Source: Rhizobacter sp. AJA081-3 (GTDB taxonomy: Bacteria; Pseudomonadota; Gammaproteobacteria; Burkholderiales; Burkholderiaceae_C). From it: DNA of 64,000 nt. This document shows, in pieces, positions 1-11,029 of this stretch. Position numbers and translations under genes: made by a program. How positions within the stretch are numbered: position 1 is the stretch's first letter; every line of letters begins with the position of its first letter. The notes under the pieces are model-generated. The model was given only the letters and a program-made list of their open reading frames with translations. It was not told where the DNA came from and made no database searches. The DNA lies in NCBI RefSeq assembly GCF_017795745.1, contig NZ_CP059067.1, forward strand, positions 4,402,001 to 4,466,000. The letters are read 5' to 3'.

Positions 1-229
1 GCGCCTTCACCAGCACCGGGTGGCCGTGGCCGAAGCTCACCGCGGAGTAGGCCGACATCATGTCGAGATATCGGCGGCCCTCGGTGTCGAACAGCCAGAC
101 GCCCTCGCCGCGCGAGATCACCACCGGCAGCGGGTGGTAGTTGTGCGCGCCATGGCGGGCTTCGAGCTCGATCGGGTCGGCCGTGGCGGTGCGCGAACGG
201 AGCGCGGCGGCGCGGGCAGTGGTGCTCAT
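1..229 (-). CDS. rocD: Ornithine aminotransferase, N-terminal part (cut by window edge)
   Basis: Only the first 76 codons are present; the gene runs off the left edge. The protein is a PLP-dependent class III aminotransferase that converts ornithine plus 2-oxoglutarate to glutamate semialdehyde plus glutamate in arginine/ornithine catabolism. The visible part carries the ornithine aminotransferase N-terminal signature, with [16 protein letters not shown] followed by [18 protein letters not shown]. The PLP lysine lies outside the window. It starts at ATG 229-227 and is divergent from an Lrp-type regulator across a gap of about 125 bp, the usual layout for a target and its activator. Family assignment is strong; regulation is inferred from position. 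Confidence 0.88.
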   Translation of the reverse strand, partial: MSTTARAAALRSRTATADPIELEARHGAHNYHPLPVVISRGEGVWLFDTEGRRYLDMMSAYSAVSFGHGHPVLVKA

Positions 230-354
230 GGCGGTTTCCTGCAATGGATCCTGAATCTCGCCACTCTAGGCGCCACTGAGCGAAATGTGCTTTCCAAGAG
301 TTGCATCGATCCGCCGATCGGCGCATGCTTCTTGCACAGTAGGACGACTCCGAC

Positions 355-828
355 ATGGAAGCCACCCCTCTCGACGCCATCGACCGCAAGATTCTCGAGG
401 CCTTGCAGGCCGACGGCCGCGCCACCAACGTCGAGCTCTCCGCGCGCGTGCACCTCTCGGCGCCGCAGTGTTTTCGCCGCGTGCGCGCGCTGGAGGAGCG
501 CGGCGTCATTCGCAGCTACGCCGCGCAGGTGCAGCCCGGGGCGATCGGCCTGGGCGTGATGGCCTATGTCAGCCTGAACATCGCCGGCGAGCAGTTCGGG
601 CGCGTGCGCGAGATCGAGGCGAGCATCCGCACCTTTCCGCAGATTCTCGAATGCCACACGGTCTCTGGCGACAGTGACTACTTGCTCAAGGTGGTGGCTC
701 GCGACCTGAAGAGCCTGTCGCAGTTCCTCACCGACCGGCTGATGCAGGTGCCTGGCGTCGACGATGTACGGTCGATGATCTGCCTGGAGGAGATCAAGGC
801 GCCCGCGCCGCTGCCGGTTGAACCCTGA
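355..828 (+). CDS. Lrp/AsnC-family transcriptional regulator
   Basis: This 157-residue protein has the Lrp/AsnC plan. An N-terminal winged helix-turn-helix begins LDAIDRKILEALQADGRAT and continues through the recognition helix near residues 33-55. The C-terminal RAM/ligand-binding domain covers roughly residues 65-150. Length and layout match single-domain Lrp regulators that sense amino acids. It is divergent from the ornithine aminotransferase gene, so the likely role is ornithine/arginine-responsive control of that gene and of itself. The start is the first ATG after the divergent promoter gap. The effector is inferred, not seen. Confidence 0.9.
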   Translation: MEATPLDAIDRKILEALQADGRATNVELSARVHLSAPQCFRRVRALEERGVIRSYAAQVQPGAIGLGVMAYVSLNIAGEQFGRVREIEASIRTFPQILECHTVSGDSDYLLKVVARDLKSLSQFLTDRLMQVPGVDDVRSMICLEEIKAPAPLPVEP

Positions 829-844
829 GCCAGTGTAGGCAAAT

Positions 845-861
845 TGCGCGAATACCGCGCA
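845..861. promoter_or_regulatory. Candidate operator upstream of the IclR regulator gene
   Basis: An inverted repeat TGCGCG-AATAC-CGCGCA lies 69 bp before the IclR-family start codon and is flanked by AAAT on the left. IclR regulators of the PcaU/PobR type usually bind palindromes next to their own gene. In DNA this GC-rich a 6-bp palindrome can arise by chance, so this is a weak candidate. Confidence 0.25.
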
Positions 862-929
862 GAAGTTTGCTTTCTGAACATCTGCGGGCCGTTTGCCGCT
901 AGATTGACTTGGCTCACGAGACAGACCGC

Positions 930-2929
<2,000 letters not shown>

Positions 2930-2937
2930 CCGGCGGC

Positions 2938-5256
2938 TCAGGTCCCGCCGAAGTCGTTGCGCGGCGCGAAGTCGGGCACCACCTGAGGCCAGCTCAGCCG
3001 CGTGCGCATCACGCGCTGCGGCGGCGCGGGAAGGATGTCGCTGTTCACCGGCAGCATGTCGAACGAGCCGGCGAGCAGGTTCCACTGGTCGTCGAAGCGC
3101 ATCTCCAGCAGCCCGCCGCTCGCCCCGGGGCCGAAGGCCGACAGGCTCACCGGCAGCGCCCCGTTTTCCTCCGTGCGCCTCAGCAGGTCGCCGTTGACGT
3201 CGAACTGCTCAGTCACCTTCTGCTGGTTGTAGGTGGCACCCCCGGCACCGCCCAGCGCGACCTGCACCTGCGTCACCTCCCGTGAGTCCCAAAGGACAGT
3301 GCCGCTGAAGTTGACGAGGAAGGCGCCTATCTGATTGACCATGCCGCTGCTGCCGCTCCAGGTGATCGTGGTGCGCGTGCGGGTGCTGGCGTCGTAGCGG
3401 CTGATGGTGCCGCTGGCGGTGAAGTCGGCGCGGCTGTGCACCGAAGCTGTCAGGAAACCTTGCGGAATGCCGTTGCGTGCGTAGGCGTCGGGCTCCAGGC
3501 GCCAGCCATGCACATCCGCACGCAGGCGCACGGTGATCGTCGTCGTGAGCGTGAGCTCGTCGATGGTCAGCACCGCCTGGATCGGGATCTCCCAGTGCGT
3601 GACCGGAACGACGTTGCTGCAGCGCCCGCCGTTGACCACTTGCACGTAGCCCCCACGCTCCAGTTCGTTCGGGCGCAGCGGGCCTTGCAGCAGCCCGCCT
3701 TCCCAGGTCGGGGTGGTCAGGGGCTGGGCTCCGGCCAGCAGCGGGTCGGCGGCACGCGCGAGCAGCGGCTCCGGAAATCGGCCTGAATCACTGCTGGCGG
3801 CCAGCAGCTGCGGCCCCATCGTCACCGTCTCGGGCTGTGACGGCTGCCGACTCACCGGCGCACCGGCCGCAGCGTGCCCGAACTGCCCGACGAGTTCGAT
3901 CTCGAGCGTGTTTTCCTTGATCAACACGTAGTCGATCGTCGGCAGCAGCGTGTTCACGAAGAGGGCCGGCTCGCGCTCCTGGAGGTAGTCGATCGACGCA
4001 TTGCCTTCACCGGCCAGGCCTCGCGACATCAGGTGGGAGAGCGTCTCGCCCATGCCGTATGCGCGCAGCCGCGGCTCGGCCTTCTGGGGCACGTTTCGCC
4101 CGTCGAGCTTGTTGGTGGCCAGATTCAGCTGGATCAGGTCGTCGGCGAAGGCCAGCATGCGCTGCCAGGGCACGGCGCTGCGCCAGACGAGGATGTGGCG
4201 CAGGTGCGCCGAGGTCAGCACCTGCACCCAGTCGGACATGTCCGGCGCACCGGTCAGGTTGAAGATGCCGACGCTCTCGACTGGGAAGTTCCAGAAGTTC
4301 AGCCTCGCCCAGTCCGGGCCGATGGCCAGCCCTGAGATGGCTTCCCAGGCGCCATTCACGCCGCGCAGCCGCACGGCGTGGGCCACGATCCCGGCCTTCA
4401 GGTCGGTTTCATAGCGGGCCAGGTTGGCCTCGCTGGCCAGCGTGTCGAGACAGATCAGCGTGCGCGGGCTGGCGTCCGGCCCGGCCTGCGCCGCCTGGGC
4501 GGTGAGGAAGAACACGCCGTCGCCCTGCACCGTTCGCAGGCCCTCGATGCCGTTCATCAACGACGGATCGATCGTCTCGCCGCTGACGGCACCCGGCAGC
4601 ACGAAACCTCGGCCCAGCGCCATGGTGCGCAGTTGCGGCAACGTGTTGGCGTCGACCCAGTCACTGCACAGGTGCGCGGCATCCACGCCCGAGCTCAGGG
4701 GCACCTCGCCGAACGTGTCCACCTGGCGGTACTGCTGGCCCGTGAGGATGGCGGGCGTGTCGAACTCCCCAGCGGCAGCGGCCCGCTTGCGCGGGCCACC
4801 GGCACGCAGCGGCGCCGCGGGAGCGGTACCCGTGGCCGGTGCCGGCTCCAGATTGTTCGGCACGACCAGGTACTGCCCGTCGGTGAATCGCGCCCAGACG
4901 TTGCCGACGCGGGAGGAGATGCCCACGCTCTCCAGCCCGGGCAGCGCCTGCAGCGCGAGTGCGAGGGCCGCACTGTCGAACCGAGCTGCACCCGCTGCCA
5001 GCCCGGCCACCGCCGCGCGAGTCGACTCCAGCGTGGCCAGCCTCAATGCCGGGCTGACCGCGGCGCCGGGCGTCCCGCTGCCGGGTGCACCGCCTCCACC
5101 GGAACCGCCGCCACTGCCACCACCCCCAGCACTGCCGTCGCCGGCAGCCGAGTCGCCGCCCCCACCGCAGGCAGCCAACCCGCCTGTCGAGAGCAGCACC
5201 ATGCCGGGTCCGGCCAGAGCCAGGAAACGCCGGCGTCTCTCGTCGATTCGATCCAT
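2938..5256 (-). CDS. Large Tat-type lipoprotein of unknown function
   Basis: This 772-residue protein begins MDRIDERRRRFLALAGPG, a twin-arginine-like signal, followed by a hydrophobic stretch and a lipobox ending LAAC. A Gly/Ser-rich linker of about 30 residues follows. This suggests Tat export and lipidation as a surface or periplasmic protein. I recognise no domain in the remaining ~700 residues, which look like a soluble beta-rich protein. ATG 5256, with a GGGAGAGGG ribosome-binding site, is preferred over an in-frame ATG at 5289. It lies downstream of the first LIV transporter on the same strand and ends 8 bp from the end of pobA, convergent. A substrate-processing role is only a guess. 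Confidence 0.7.
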   Translation of the reverse strand: MDRIDERRRRFLALAGPGMVLLSTGGLAACGGGGDSAAGDGSAGGGGSGGGSGGGGAPGSGTPGAAVSPALRLATLESTRAAVAGLAAGAARFDSAALALALQALPGLESVGISSRVGNVWARFTDGQYLVVPNNLEPAPATGTAPAAPLRAGGPRKRAAAAGEFDTPAILTGQQYRQVDTFGEVPLSSGVDAAHLCSDWVDANTLPQLRTMALGRGFVLPGAVSGETIDPSLMNGIEGLRTVQGDGVFFLTAQAAQAGPDASPRTLICLDTLASEANLARYETDLKAGIVAHAVRLRGVNGAWEAISGLAIGPDWARLNFWNFPVESVGIFNLTGAPDMSDWVQVLTSAHLRHILVWRSAVPWQRMLAFADDLIQLNLATNKLDGRNVPQKAEPRLRAYGMGETLSHLMSRGLAGEGNASIDYLQEREPALFVNTLLPTIDYVLIKENTLEIELVGQFGHAAAGAPVSRQPSQPETVTMGPQLLAASSDSGRFPEPLLARAADPLLAGAQPLTTPTWEGGLLQGPLRPNELERGGYVQVVNGGRCSNVVPVTHWEIPIQAVLTIDELTLTTTITVRLRADVHGWRLEPDAYARNGIPQGFLTASVHSRADFTASGTISRYDASTRTRTTITWSGSSGMVNQIGAFLVNFSGTVLWDSREVTQVQVALGGAGGATYNQQKVTEQFDVNGDLLRRTEENGALPVSLSAFGPGASGGLLEMRFDDQWNLLAGSFDMLPVNSDILPAPPQRVMRTRLSWPQVVPDFAPRNDFGGT

Positions 5257-5309
5257 CGCCCTCTCCCACCGATCAGCCGCGCAGATCACGCAGCCGCAGT
5301 CTGGTCGGA

Positions 5310-5335
5310 CGGCCGTTATGCGGGCGTTACGGCCG
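5310..5335. other. Inverted repeat between the livF and lipoprotein genes
   Basis: Arms CGGCCGT (5310-5316) and ACGGCCG (5329-5335) enclose a 12-nt loop in the 110-bp gap upstream of the lipoprotein gene. There is no T-run beside it, so it is not a clear intrinsic terminator. It may be an mRNA stem-loop separating the transporter and lipoprotein messages, or chance in GC-rich DNA. Confidence 0.2.
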
Positions 5336-5366
5336 CTGGCGCGGCATCAGGGGGCTCGTCGCCGGC

Positions 5367-6074
5367 TCAATGGCTCGCCACCGCGAGCCACTTGTCCAGC
5401 GTCGCCGGCTCGGCCAGCAAGGCCTCGCTCTCGCCGCGGTGCACCACGGCGCCGCGGTCGAGCACCACGGCCGTGTGCGTGATCGGCAGGATCAGGCGCG
5501 GGTTCTGCTCGACGATGATGGCCGACATGCCTTCGTCGCGCACGACGCGCGCGATCGAGCGCAGCAGCTCCTCGACGATGATCGGCGCCAGGCCTTCGAG
5601 CGGCTCGTCGAGCAGCAGCAGCTTGGGGTTGAGCACCAGCGCGCGCGCCACGGCGAGCATCTGCTGCTCGCCGCCGGAGAGCTCGTTGCCCATGTTCGTG
5701 CGGCGCTCAGCCAGGCGCGGGAACATCTCGTAGGCCCGCGCCACCGTCCATGGCCCGGGGCGTGCCACGGCGGTGAGGTTCTCGTCGACGGTCAGCGACT
5801 TGAAGATGTTGCGCTCCTGCGGCACCCAGCCGATGCCGGCGGCGGCGCGCTTGAACGAGGGCAGCGTGCTGATGTCTTCGCCGTCGAGCATGATGCGCCC
5901 GGCGTGGCGGCGCGTCGCGCCGACCAGCGTGTTCAGCAGCGTCGTCTTGCCGGTGCCGTTGCGGCCAAGCAGTGCGAGCGAACGGCCTTTCTCCAGCACC
6001 AGGTCGACGCCCTGCACCACCACGGCCTCGCCATAGCCCGACTTGAGGCCTTCGACCCGCAGCAGATCAGCCAT
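5367..6074 (-). CDS. livF: LIV-type ABC transporter ATP-binding protein LivF (cluster 1)
   Basis: This 235-residue cytoplasmic ATPase powers a branched-chain-amino-acid-type (HAAT family) importer. Walker A is GRNGTGKTT, the ABC signature is LSGGEQQM, and Walker B ends LLLLDEPLEG, as in LivF. The start overlaps the end of livG by 8 bp, so the two are translationally coupled. It is the last transporter gene of the SBP-livH-livM-livG-livF order. Because the cassette lies downstream of vanAB on the same strand, the substrate may be an aromatic acid rather than leucine. That is inference. Confidence 0.93.
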   Translation of the reverse strand: MADLLRVEGLKSGYGEAVVVQGVDLVLEKGRSLALLGRNGTGKTTLLNTLVGATRRHAGRIMLDGEDISTLPSFKRAAAGIGWVPQERNIFKSLTVDENLTAVARPGPWTVARAYEMFPRLAERRTNMGNELSGGEQQMLAVARALVLNPKLLLLDEPLEGLAPIIVEELLRSIARVVRDEGMSAIIVEQNPRLILPITHTAVVLDRGAVVHRGESEALLAEPATLDKWLAVASH

Positions 6075-6822
6075 GCGGCGTGCCCTCCCCGAGGTAGACC
6101 GACTTCACCCGCGGATCGTTGGCGATGCTCTTCACGTCGCCCTCGGCGAACAGCGCGCCGTTGACCAGCACCGACACCGTGCGCGCGAAGTTGAAGACCA
6201 GGTCCATGTCGTGCTCGATGAGCAGCACCGTCACCTCGGCAGGCAGCGCGTTGACGATGTCGAAGATCTCCTGCCGCTCGCCCTCAGGCACACCGGCCAC
6301 CGGTTCGTCGAGCAGCAGCACGCGCGGCGCGCAGGCCAGCGCCGTGGCGATCTCGAGCTGGCGGCGTTTGCCGTAGGCCAGCAGCGCGACCTTCTGGTCC
6401 TGCACGTCGTCGAGGTGGAACTGCGCAAGCAGCTGCTCGCAGCGCGCCGCGACACGCTCGTCGCGGCCCAGCGGCTGCCAGAAGCGCGCGCTGATGCCGA
6501 GCTGGTTCGAGACCGTGAGCGCCAGCGACTGCAGCGGCGTCAGCTCGTTGAACAGCTGATTGATCTGGAAGGTGCGCACGATGCCGCGACGCACCCGCTG
6601 GTGCGAGGGCAGCTTCGTGATGTCCTCGCCCTCGAGCATCACCGTGCCCGCGCTCGGCTCCAGCACGCCGGTGAGCAGGTTGATCAGCGTGGTCTTGCCC
6701 GCGCCATTCGGGCCGATCAGCGCCTGGCGCGCACCCTTCTCGACCTTCAGCGACACGTCGTTGGTGGCCGCGAAGCCGCCGAAACGCTTCACCAGGTTGC
6801 GGGTTTCGAGGACGATGCTCAT
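6067..6822 (-). CDS. livG: LIV-type ABC transporter ATP-binding protein LivG (cluster 1)
   Basis: This 251-residue ATPase is the partner of LivF in the same importer. Walker A is GPNGAGKTT, followed by the extended LivG-type Q-loop region (RTFQINQLFNELTPLQSL). Walker B is VLLLDEPVAG, and the switch is LLIEHDMDLV. ATG 6822 overlaps the livM stop by 4 bp (ATGA). In the signature region the motif reads LAYGKRRQLEIATAL instead of the canonical LSGGQ, a normal LivG variation. Its position between livM and livF supports the assignment. Confidence 0.93.
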   Translation of the reverse strand: MSIVLETRNLVKRFGGFAATNDVSLKVEKGARQALIGPNGAGKTTLINLLTGVLEPSAGTVMLEGEDITKLPSHQRVRRGIVRTFQINQLFNELTPLQSLALTVSNQLGISARFWQPLGRDERVAARCEQLLAQFHLDDVQDQKVALLAYGKRRQLEIATALACAPRVLLLDEPVAGVPEGERQEIFDIVNALPAEVTVLLIEHDMDLVFNFARTVSVLVNGALFAEGDVKSIANDPRVKSVYLGEGTPHG

Positions 6823-7775
6823 GACTTCCTGAACCACGTCCAGGGCTTGAAGAAGCGATCGCGCCCGACCATCACCAGCACGACCAGGAACAAGCCGAGC
6901 CAGAAGGTCCAGTACTGCGGCGTCCAGGCCGACAGCACGCTGTGCATCAGCTTGAAGCCGATGGCGCCGAGCACGCCGCCCCACAACCAGCCGGTGCCAC
7001 CGATGATCAGCATCAGCATCACGTCGGCGCTGCGGTGGAAGTCGAGCACGTCGAGCGACGCAAAGCCGGTGGTCTGCGCCAGCAGCGCCCCGGCCGTGCC
7101 GGCCATCGCGGCAGCGAGGGTGTAGACGGCGCCCAGGCGCAGGTCGACATTCAGGCCGATCGCGGCGGCACGCAGCCGGTTGTCGCGGATCGCGCGCAGC
7201 GACCAGCCGAAGGGCGAGGCCACGATGCGCCGCGCGATCAGCAGGCAGATCACCAGCAGCACCAGCGAGTAGGCGAAGGCGGTGCGGCCGTAGAGGTCGA
7301 ACTCGAAGCGGCCGAGCAGCGAACCCATGCTCACGCCTTGCAGGCCGTCGGCACCGCCGGTGAACTCGAGCTTGTTCGCCAGTTCGTAGAGGATGGCCGC
7401 CACGCCCAGCGTGATCATCAGCCGCGCCAGGTCGGAGCCGCGCATCACCAGCACGCTGGACAGCGCACCGAGCAGCGCTGCGGCGGCAGTGGCCACGACC
7501 AGGCCGACCAGCGGATCGGGCATCACGTGCTTGGCGAACAGCGCCGCCGTGTAGGCCCCGACGCCGAAGAACGCCGCGTGGCCCAGCGAGATGATGCCGG
7601 CGTAGCCGAGGATCAGGTCGAGCGAGAGCGCGAACAGCGCGAAGATGGCGATCTCGTTGCCCAGCAGCGAGTGCTCGTTGCCGGCGGCGAACCACGAGAT
7701 CACGAGCGCCGCGACGAGCACCAGTTCCCAGGGCCGCCAGCGACGGTCGGCGGCGATCGACTGTGCGGCGCTCAT
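6819..7775 (-). CDS. livM: LIV-type ABC transporter permease LivM (cluster 1)
   Basis: This 318-residue inner-membrane permease has about nine hydrophobic segments. It shows the LivM pattern LDLILGYAGIISLGHAAFFGVGAY, here at about residues 53-76, and the coupling-helix region RAIRDNRLRAAAIGLN. It pairs with LivH to form the transmembrane channel. The start overlaps livH by 4 bp and the stop overlaps livG by 4 bp, so the four genes are one operon. The N-terminus is hydrophilic for about 16 residues before the first membrane segment, as usual for this family. Confidence 0.93.
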   Translation of the reverse strand: MSAAQSIAADRRWRPWELVLVAALVISWFAAGNEHSLLGNEIAIFALFALSLDLILGYAGIISLGHAAFFGVGAYTAALFAKHVMPDPLVGLVVATAAAALLGALSSVLVMRGSDLARLMITLGVAAILYELANKLEFTGGADGLQGVSMGSLLGRFEFDLYGRTAFAYSLVLLVICLLIARRIVASPFGWSLRAIRDNRLRAAAIGLNVDLRLGAVYTLAAAMAGTAGALLAQTTGFASLDVLDFHRSADVMLMLIIGGTGWLWGGVLGAIGFKLMHSVLSAWTPQYWTFWLGLFLVVLVMVGRDRFFKPWTWFRKS

Positions 7776-8632
7776 CGCGTGGCCCCCCGGCCGAACAGGC
7801 CCTGCGGGCGCCAGAACAGGATGACCACCATCAGCAGGTAGACGACGAAGGCACCGAGCTGCGGCACGTAGTACTTGCCCATCACGTCGGCGATGCCCAG
7901 CAGCAGCGCCGCCAGCAGCGGCCCGGTGATCGTCGTGGTGCCGCCGACCGAGACGACGATCAGGAAATAGATCATGAACTTGAGCGGGAAGCTCGGGTCC
8001 AGGCCGAGCACCTCGGCGCCCAGGGCGCCGCCCAGGCCGGCCAGGCCCGAGCCGACGGCGAAGGTGATGCTGAACACTTGATTGACATTGATGCCCAGGC
8101 CGGCGGCCACGCGCGGGTCATCGACCGCGGCACGCAGCCGGCTGCCGAAGCGCGTGCGGCCGAGCACCCACTGCAGCATCAGCGTGAGCAGCAGGCACAC
8201 GACGATGATGAACAGGCGGTACTTGCCGATGCCCACATCGGCGATCTCGAAGCGGCCCTGCAGCCACTGCGGCAGCTTGACGATCTGCTGCTGCGAGCCG
8301 ACCAGCCAGTCGACCGCCGCAACGGTCATGAACACCAGGCCGATCGAGAACAGCACGTGGTCCAGATGCGGCCGCTTGTACATCGGCCGGTAGAGCAGCC
8401 GCTCGGCCACCGCGCCCACCAGCGCCGGCAGCAGGAAGGCCAGCGGCAGCGTGGCCAGGAAGGGCACGCCGGCGCGGTCCATCAGCAGCACGGTGACGTA
8501 GCCGCCAGCCATCGCGAAGGCGCCGTGCGCGAGGTTGACGAAGTTCATCAACCCGAGCGTCACCGCCAGCCCGACGGCGAGCACGAACAGCAGCATGCCG
8601 TAGGCGATGCCGTCGAACAGCAGAGTGAGCAT
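7772..8632 (-). CDS. livH: LIV-type ABC transporter permease LivH (cluster 1)
   Basis: This 286-residue inner-membrane permease starts directly with a membrane segment, as LivH proteins do. It contains LGLMNFVNLAHGAFAMAGGY (about residues 26-45) and a coupling-helix stretch GSRLRAAVDDPRVAAGLGIN. It forms the heterodimeric pore with LivM. The gene is separated from the upstream binding-protein gene by 34 bp and overlaps livM by 4 bp. The arrangement SBP-H-M-G-F is the standard HAAT order. No substrate can be read from the permease itself. Confidence 0.93.
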   Translation of the reverse strand: MLTLLFDGIAYGMLLFVLAVGLAVTLGLMNFVNLAHGAFAMAGGYVTVLLMDRAGVPFLATLPLAFLLPALVGAVAERLLYRPMYKRPHLDHVLFSIGLVFMTVAAVDWLVGSQQQIVKLPQWLQGRFEIADVGIGKYRLFIIVVCLLLTLMLQWVLGRTRFGSRLRAAVDDPRVAAGLGINVNQVFSITFAVGSGLAGLGGALGAEVLGLDPSFPLKFMIYFLIVVSVGGTTTITGPLLAALLLGIADVMGKYYVPQLGAFVVYLLMVVILFWRPQGLFGRGATR

Positions 8633-8666
8633 GTTCAGAGGCCCTCTGGGGAGGGCTTCTTCTCGG

Positions 8667-9851
8667 TTACTTGGACTTCCCGGGATCTTTCATCGCCTTG
8701 ATGGCGTCGAACTCGACGTTGTGCAGTTCGCCGCCGACCTTCTCGACCTTGCGCACGTACATGTCGTGCACGATGTCGCGCGTCTGCGCGTCGATCAGCA
8801 CCGGGCCGCGCGGGCTCTCGAAGATCTGGCCCTTCATGCCGGCCAGCAGCGCGTCGCCGCCGACGCCTTTGCTCGCCTTCAGGCCTTCGACGATGACACG
8901 CATGCCGTCGTAGCCACCCACAGCCATGAAGTTCGGCCGCATGCCGTTGTTGGCCTTCTTGAAGGCCTCTACGAACTTCTGGTTGACCGCCGACTTGTGG
9001 TTGGCCGCGTAGTGGTGCGAGGTGACCACGCCGAGCGCCACGTCGCCCATGTCGTTGAGCTGGTCGTCGTCGGTGATGTCGCCGGTGCCGATCAGGCGGA
9101 TGCCGGCCTTGTCGAGGCCGCGCTCGGCGAACTGCTTCATGAAGGCCGCGCCCTGGCCCGAGGGCAGGAACACGAACAGCGCCTGCGGGCTGGCGTCGCG
9201 CACCTTCTGCAGCACCGGCGCGAAGTCCGGTGCGCGCAGCGGCGTGCGAAGCTTGTCGACCACCTGGCCGCTGTTGAGCGTGATGCGGTCGGCGAAGTAC
9301 TTCTCGGCGTCGATGCCCGGGCCGTAGTCGCTGACCAGGGAGACGACCTTCTTGATGCCGTTCTTGTTCGCCCACTCGGCGATCGCCACCGCCGCCTGCG
9401 GCAGCGTGAAGCTGGTGCGCACCACGTAGGGCGAGGCCTCGGTGATGGCCGAGGTGGCGGCGGCCATCACGACCATCGGCGTCTTGCTCTGCGTGGCGAT
9501 CGGCGCGGTGGCCATCGCCGAGGGCGTGATGCCGAAGCCGGCCAGTGCGACGACCTTGTCGTTGACCACCAGCTCTTGCGCGAGTCGGCGCGTCTGGTCC
9601 GGCGTGCTGGCGTCGTCCTTGACTATCACCTCGACCTTGCGGCCACCGATCACCGGATTGTTCTGCGCCATGTAGAGCTTGACCGCGGCATCGATCTGCC
9701 GGCCGGTCGAGGCCTGCTGGCCGGTCATGGGCAGGACGAGGCCGATCTTGATCGGGCCGGTGTCGGCCGCCGAGGCCGTCTGCGCGGCCAGGCCGAGGCC
9801 CAGGGTCATCGTGGCGGCCGCCAGGGCACGCAGGGTGGTGCGCTTGTGCAT
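8667..9851 (-). CDS. Periplasmic substrate-binding protein of LIV transporter (cluster 1)
   Basis: This 394-residue type I periplasmic-binding-fold protein has a Sec signal peptide (MHKRTTLRALAAATMTLGLG, cleavage near AQTASA-A) and a mature start DTGPIKIGLVLPMTGQQAS typical of LIV-type binding proteins. ATG 9851 has a good ribosome-binding site (CTGGAGA). The family binds amino acids, amides or aromatic acids; the CouP protein of Rhodopseudomonas binds p-coumarate and ferulate. It lies 212 bp downstream of vanB on the same strand, so vanillate or a related aromatic acid is a reasonable ligand guess. The ligand cannot be read from sequence alone. Confidence 0.88.
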   Translation of the reverse strand: MHKRTTLRALAAATMTLGLGLAAQTASAADTGPIKIGLVLPMTGQQASTGRQIDAAVKLYMAQNNPVIGGRKVEVIVKDDASTPDQTRRLAQELVVNDKVVALAGFGITPSAMATAPIATQSKTPMVVMAAATSAITEASPYVVRTSFTLPQAAVAIAEWANKNGIKKVVSLVSDYGPGIDAEKYFADRITLNSGQVVDKLRTPLRAPDFAPVLQKVRDASPQALFVFLPSGQGAAFMKQFAERGLDKAGIRLIGTGDITDDDQLNDMGDVALGVVTSHHYAANHKSAVNQKFVEAFKKANNGMRPNFMAVGGYDGMRVIVEGLKASKGVGGDALLAGMKGQIFESPRGPVLIDAQTRDIVHDMYVRKVEKVGGELHNVEFDAIKAMKDPGKSK

Positions 9852-10039
9852 GAAGCTGTCTCCAGAGAAGGGCCCGTGCAAGCTGCCGGGCCGGACGAGT
9901 CGAACCATGATCATCGCCGACCGCGGGAGAACCCTGAGGGCCCGCACGGCGCAGCCTGCCATTGTGCGGCGCGATGTTGCGGCATGGCCGATCCACGGAC
10001 AACGAGGATCATCCACTAGCAGCTATCGCAAACCGGCAT

Positions 10040-10055
10040 GCCCGCATTCGCGGGC
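10040..10055. other. Stem-loop between vanB and the transporter genes
   Basis: GCCCGC-ATTC-GCGGGC forms a perfect 6-bp stem with a 4-nt loop, 9 bp beyond the vanB stop. No U-run follows on the minus strand, so termination would not be classic. It could partially separate vanAB from the downstream binding-protein gene or protect the vanAB message. Confidence 0.3.
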
Positions 10056-10063
10056 CGGACGCG

Positions 10064-11029
10064 CTACAGGTCGAGCACCAATCGCGCCGAACGAGCACGC
10101 GAGCAGCAGGGCAGGAGCTGATCGCCGGCGGCCTGCTCCTCGGGCGTGAGGTAGAGGTCTCGGTGCTCGGGCTCGCCTTCGATGACGCGCGTCAGGCAGG
10201 TGCCGCACACCCCTTGTTCGCAGGACGTGGCCACCGTCACGCCGGCCTCGGCCAGCGCCTGCACGATGCTGCGATCGGCCGGCACGACGACGATGCGTCC
10301 GGAGCTGGCCAGCTGCACCTCGAAGGACGCGTCGCCCGCGACCGGCGCGACTTCGGCGGCGAAGTACTCGCAATGCAGCTGCGATTCGGGCCAGCCCTGC
10401 GCGCGCGCGGCGCCGAGCACCGCGTCCATGAAGCCCTTGGGCCCGCACACGTAGAGGTGCCGCCCGGCGGGCCGCTCCGCCAGCAGCGCGGCGATGTCCA
10501 GGCGCTGCTCCGGCGCGCCGTCGTCGTGGTGGAACTGCACGCGCGGCGCGAACGCCGAGCGCGCGATGCGCTCCACGAAGGCCGTGCGTGGCCGCGAGCG
10601 CGTGCAGTAGTGCATCTCGAAGGCCGCGCCGACGTTGCCCAGCCGCTCGGCCATGCACAGGAGCGGGGTGATGCCGATGCCGCCGGCCAGCAGCAGGTGG
10701 CTGCCGGCCTCGTGGGCGAGCGCGAAGTGGTTCTTCGGCGTGCTGATGGTCAGCGCCTCGCCTTCCTTCACCGCATCGTGCATGGCTTTCGAGCCGCCGC
10801 GCGAGGCTGGATCGCGCAGCACGGCGATCAGGTAGCGGTGCGTCTCGGTCGGGTCGTTGCACAGCGAGTACTGGCGCGTCAGGCCGCCGGGCAACTGCAC
10901 GTCGACATGGGATCCCGCCGAGAACGCCGGCAGCGGCTTGCCGTCGGCGCTGACCAGCTCGAAGCTGCAGATGCCTTCGGCCTCGACCGTCTTGCGCGCG
11001 ACGCGCACCGAGAGGGTCGCGCCGCTCAT
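10064..11029 (-). CDS. vanB: Vanillate O-demethylase reductase component (VanB)
   Basis: This 321-residue class IA oxygenase reductase passes electrons from NAD(P)H through flavin to a 2Fe-2S centre and on to VanA. The flavin-binding motif is RQYSLCNDP (near residue 56) and the nucleotide-binding region [19 protein letters not shown]. The C-terminal plant-type ferredoxin domain has ligands in CEQGVCGTC and the distal LPCCSRA. The start overlaps the vanA stop by 4 bp, coupling translation of the two subunits. Family PDR/VanB is certain; vanillate specificity rests on the VanA partner, the neighbouring vanR and the operator. Confidence 0.93.
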   Translation of the reverse strand: MSGATLSVRVARKTVEAEGICSFELVSADGKPLPAFSAGSHVDVQLPGGLTRQYSLCNDPTETHRYLIAVLRDPASRGGSKAMHDAVKEGEALTISTPKNHFALAHEAGSHLLLAGGIGITPLLCMAERLGNVGAAFEMHYCTRSRPRTAFVERIARSAFAPRVQFHHDDGAPEQRLDIAALLAERPAGRHLYVCGPKGFMDAVLGAARAQGWPESQLHCEYFAAEVAPVAGDASFEVQLASSGRIVVVPADRSIVQALAEAGVTVATSCEQGVCGTCLTRVIEGEPEHRDLYLTPEEQAAGDQLLPCCSRARSARLVLDL

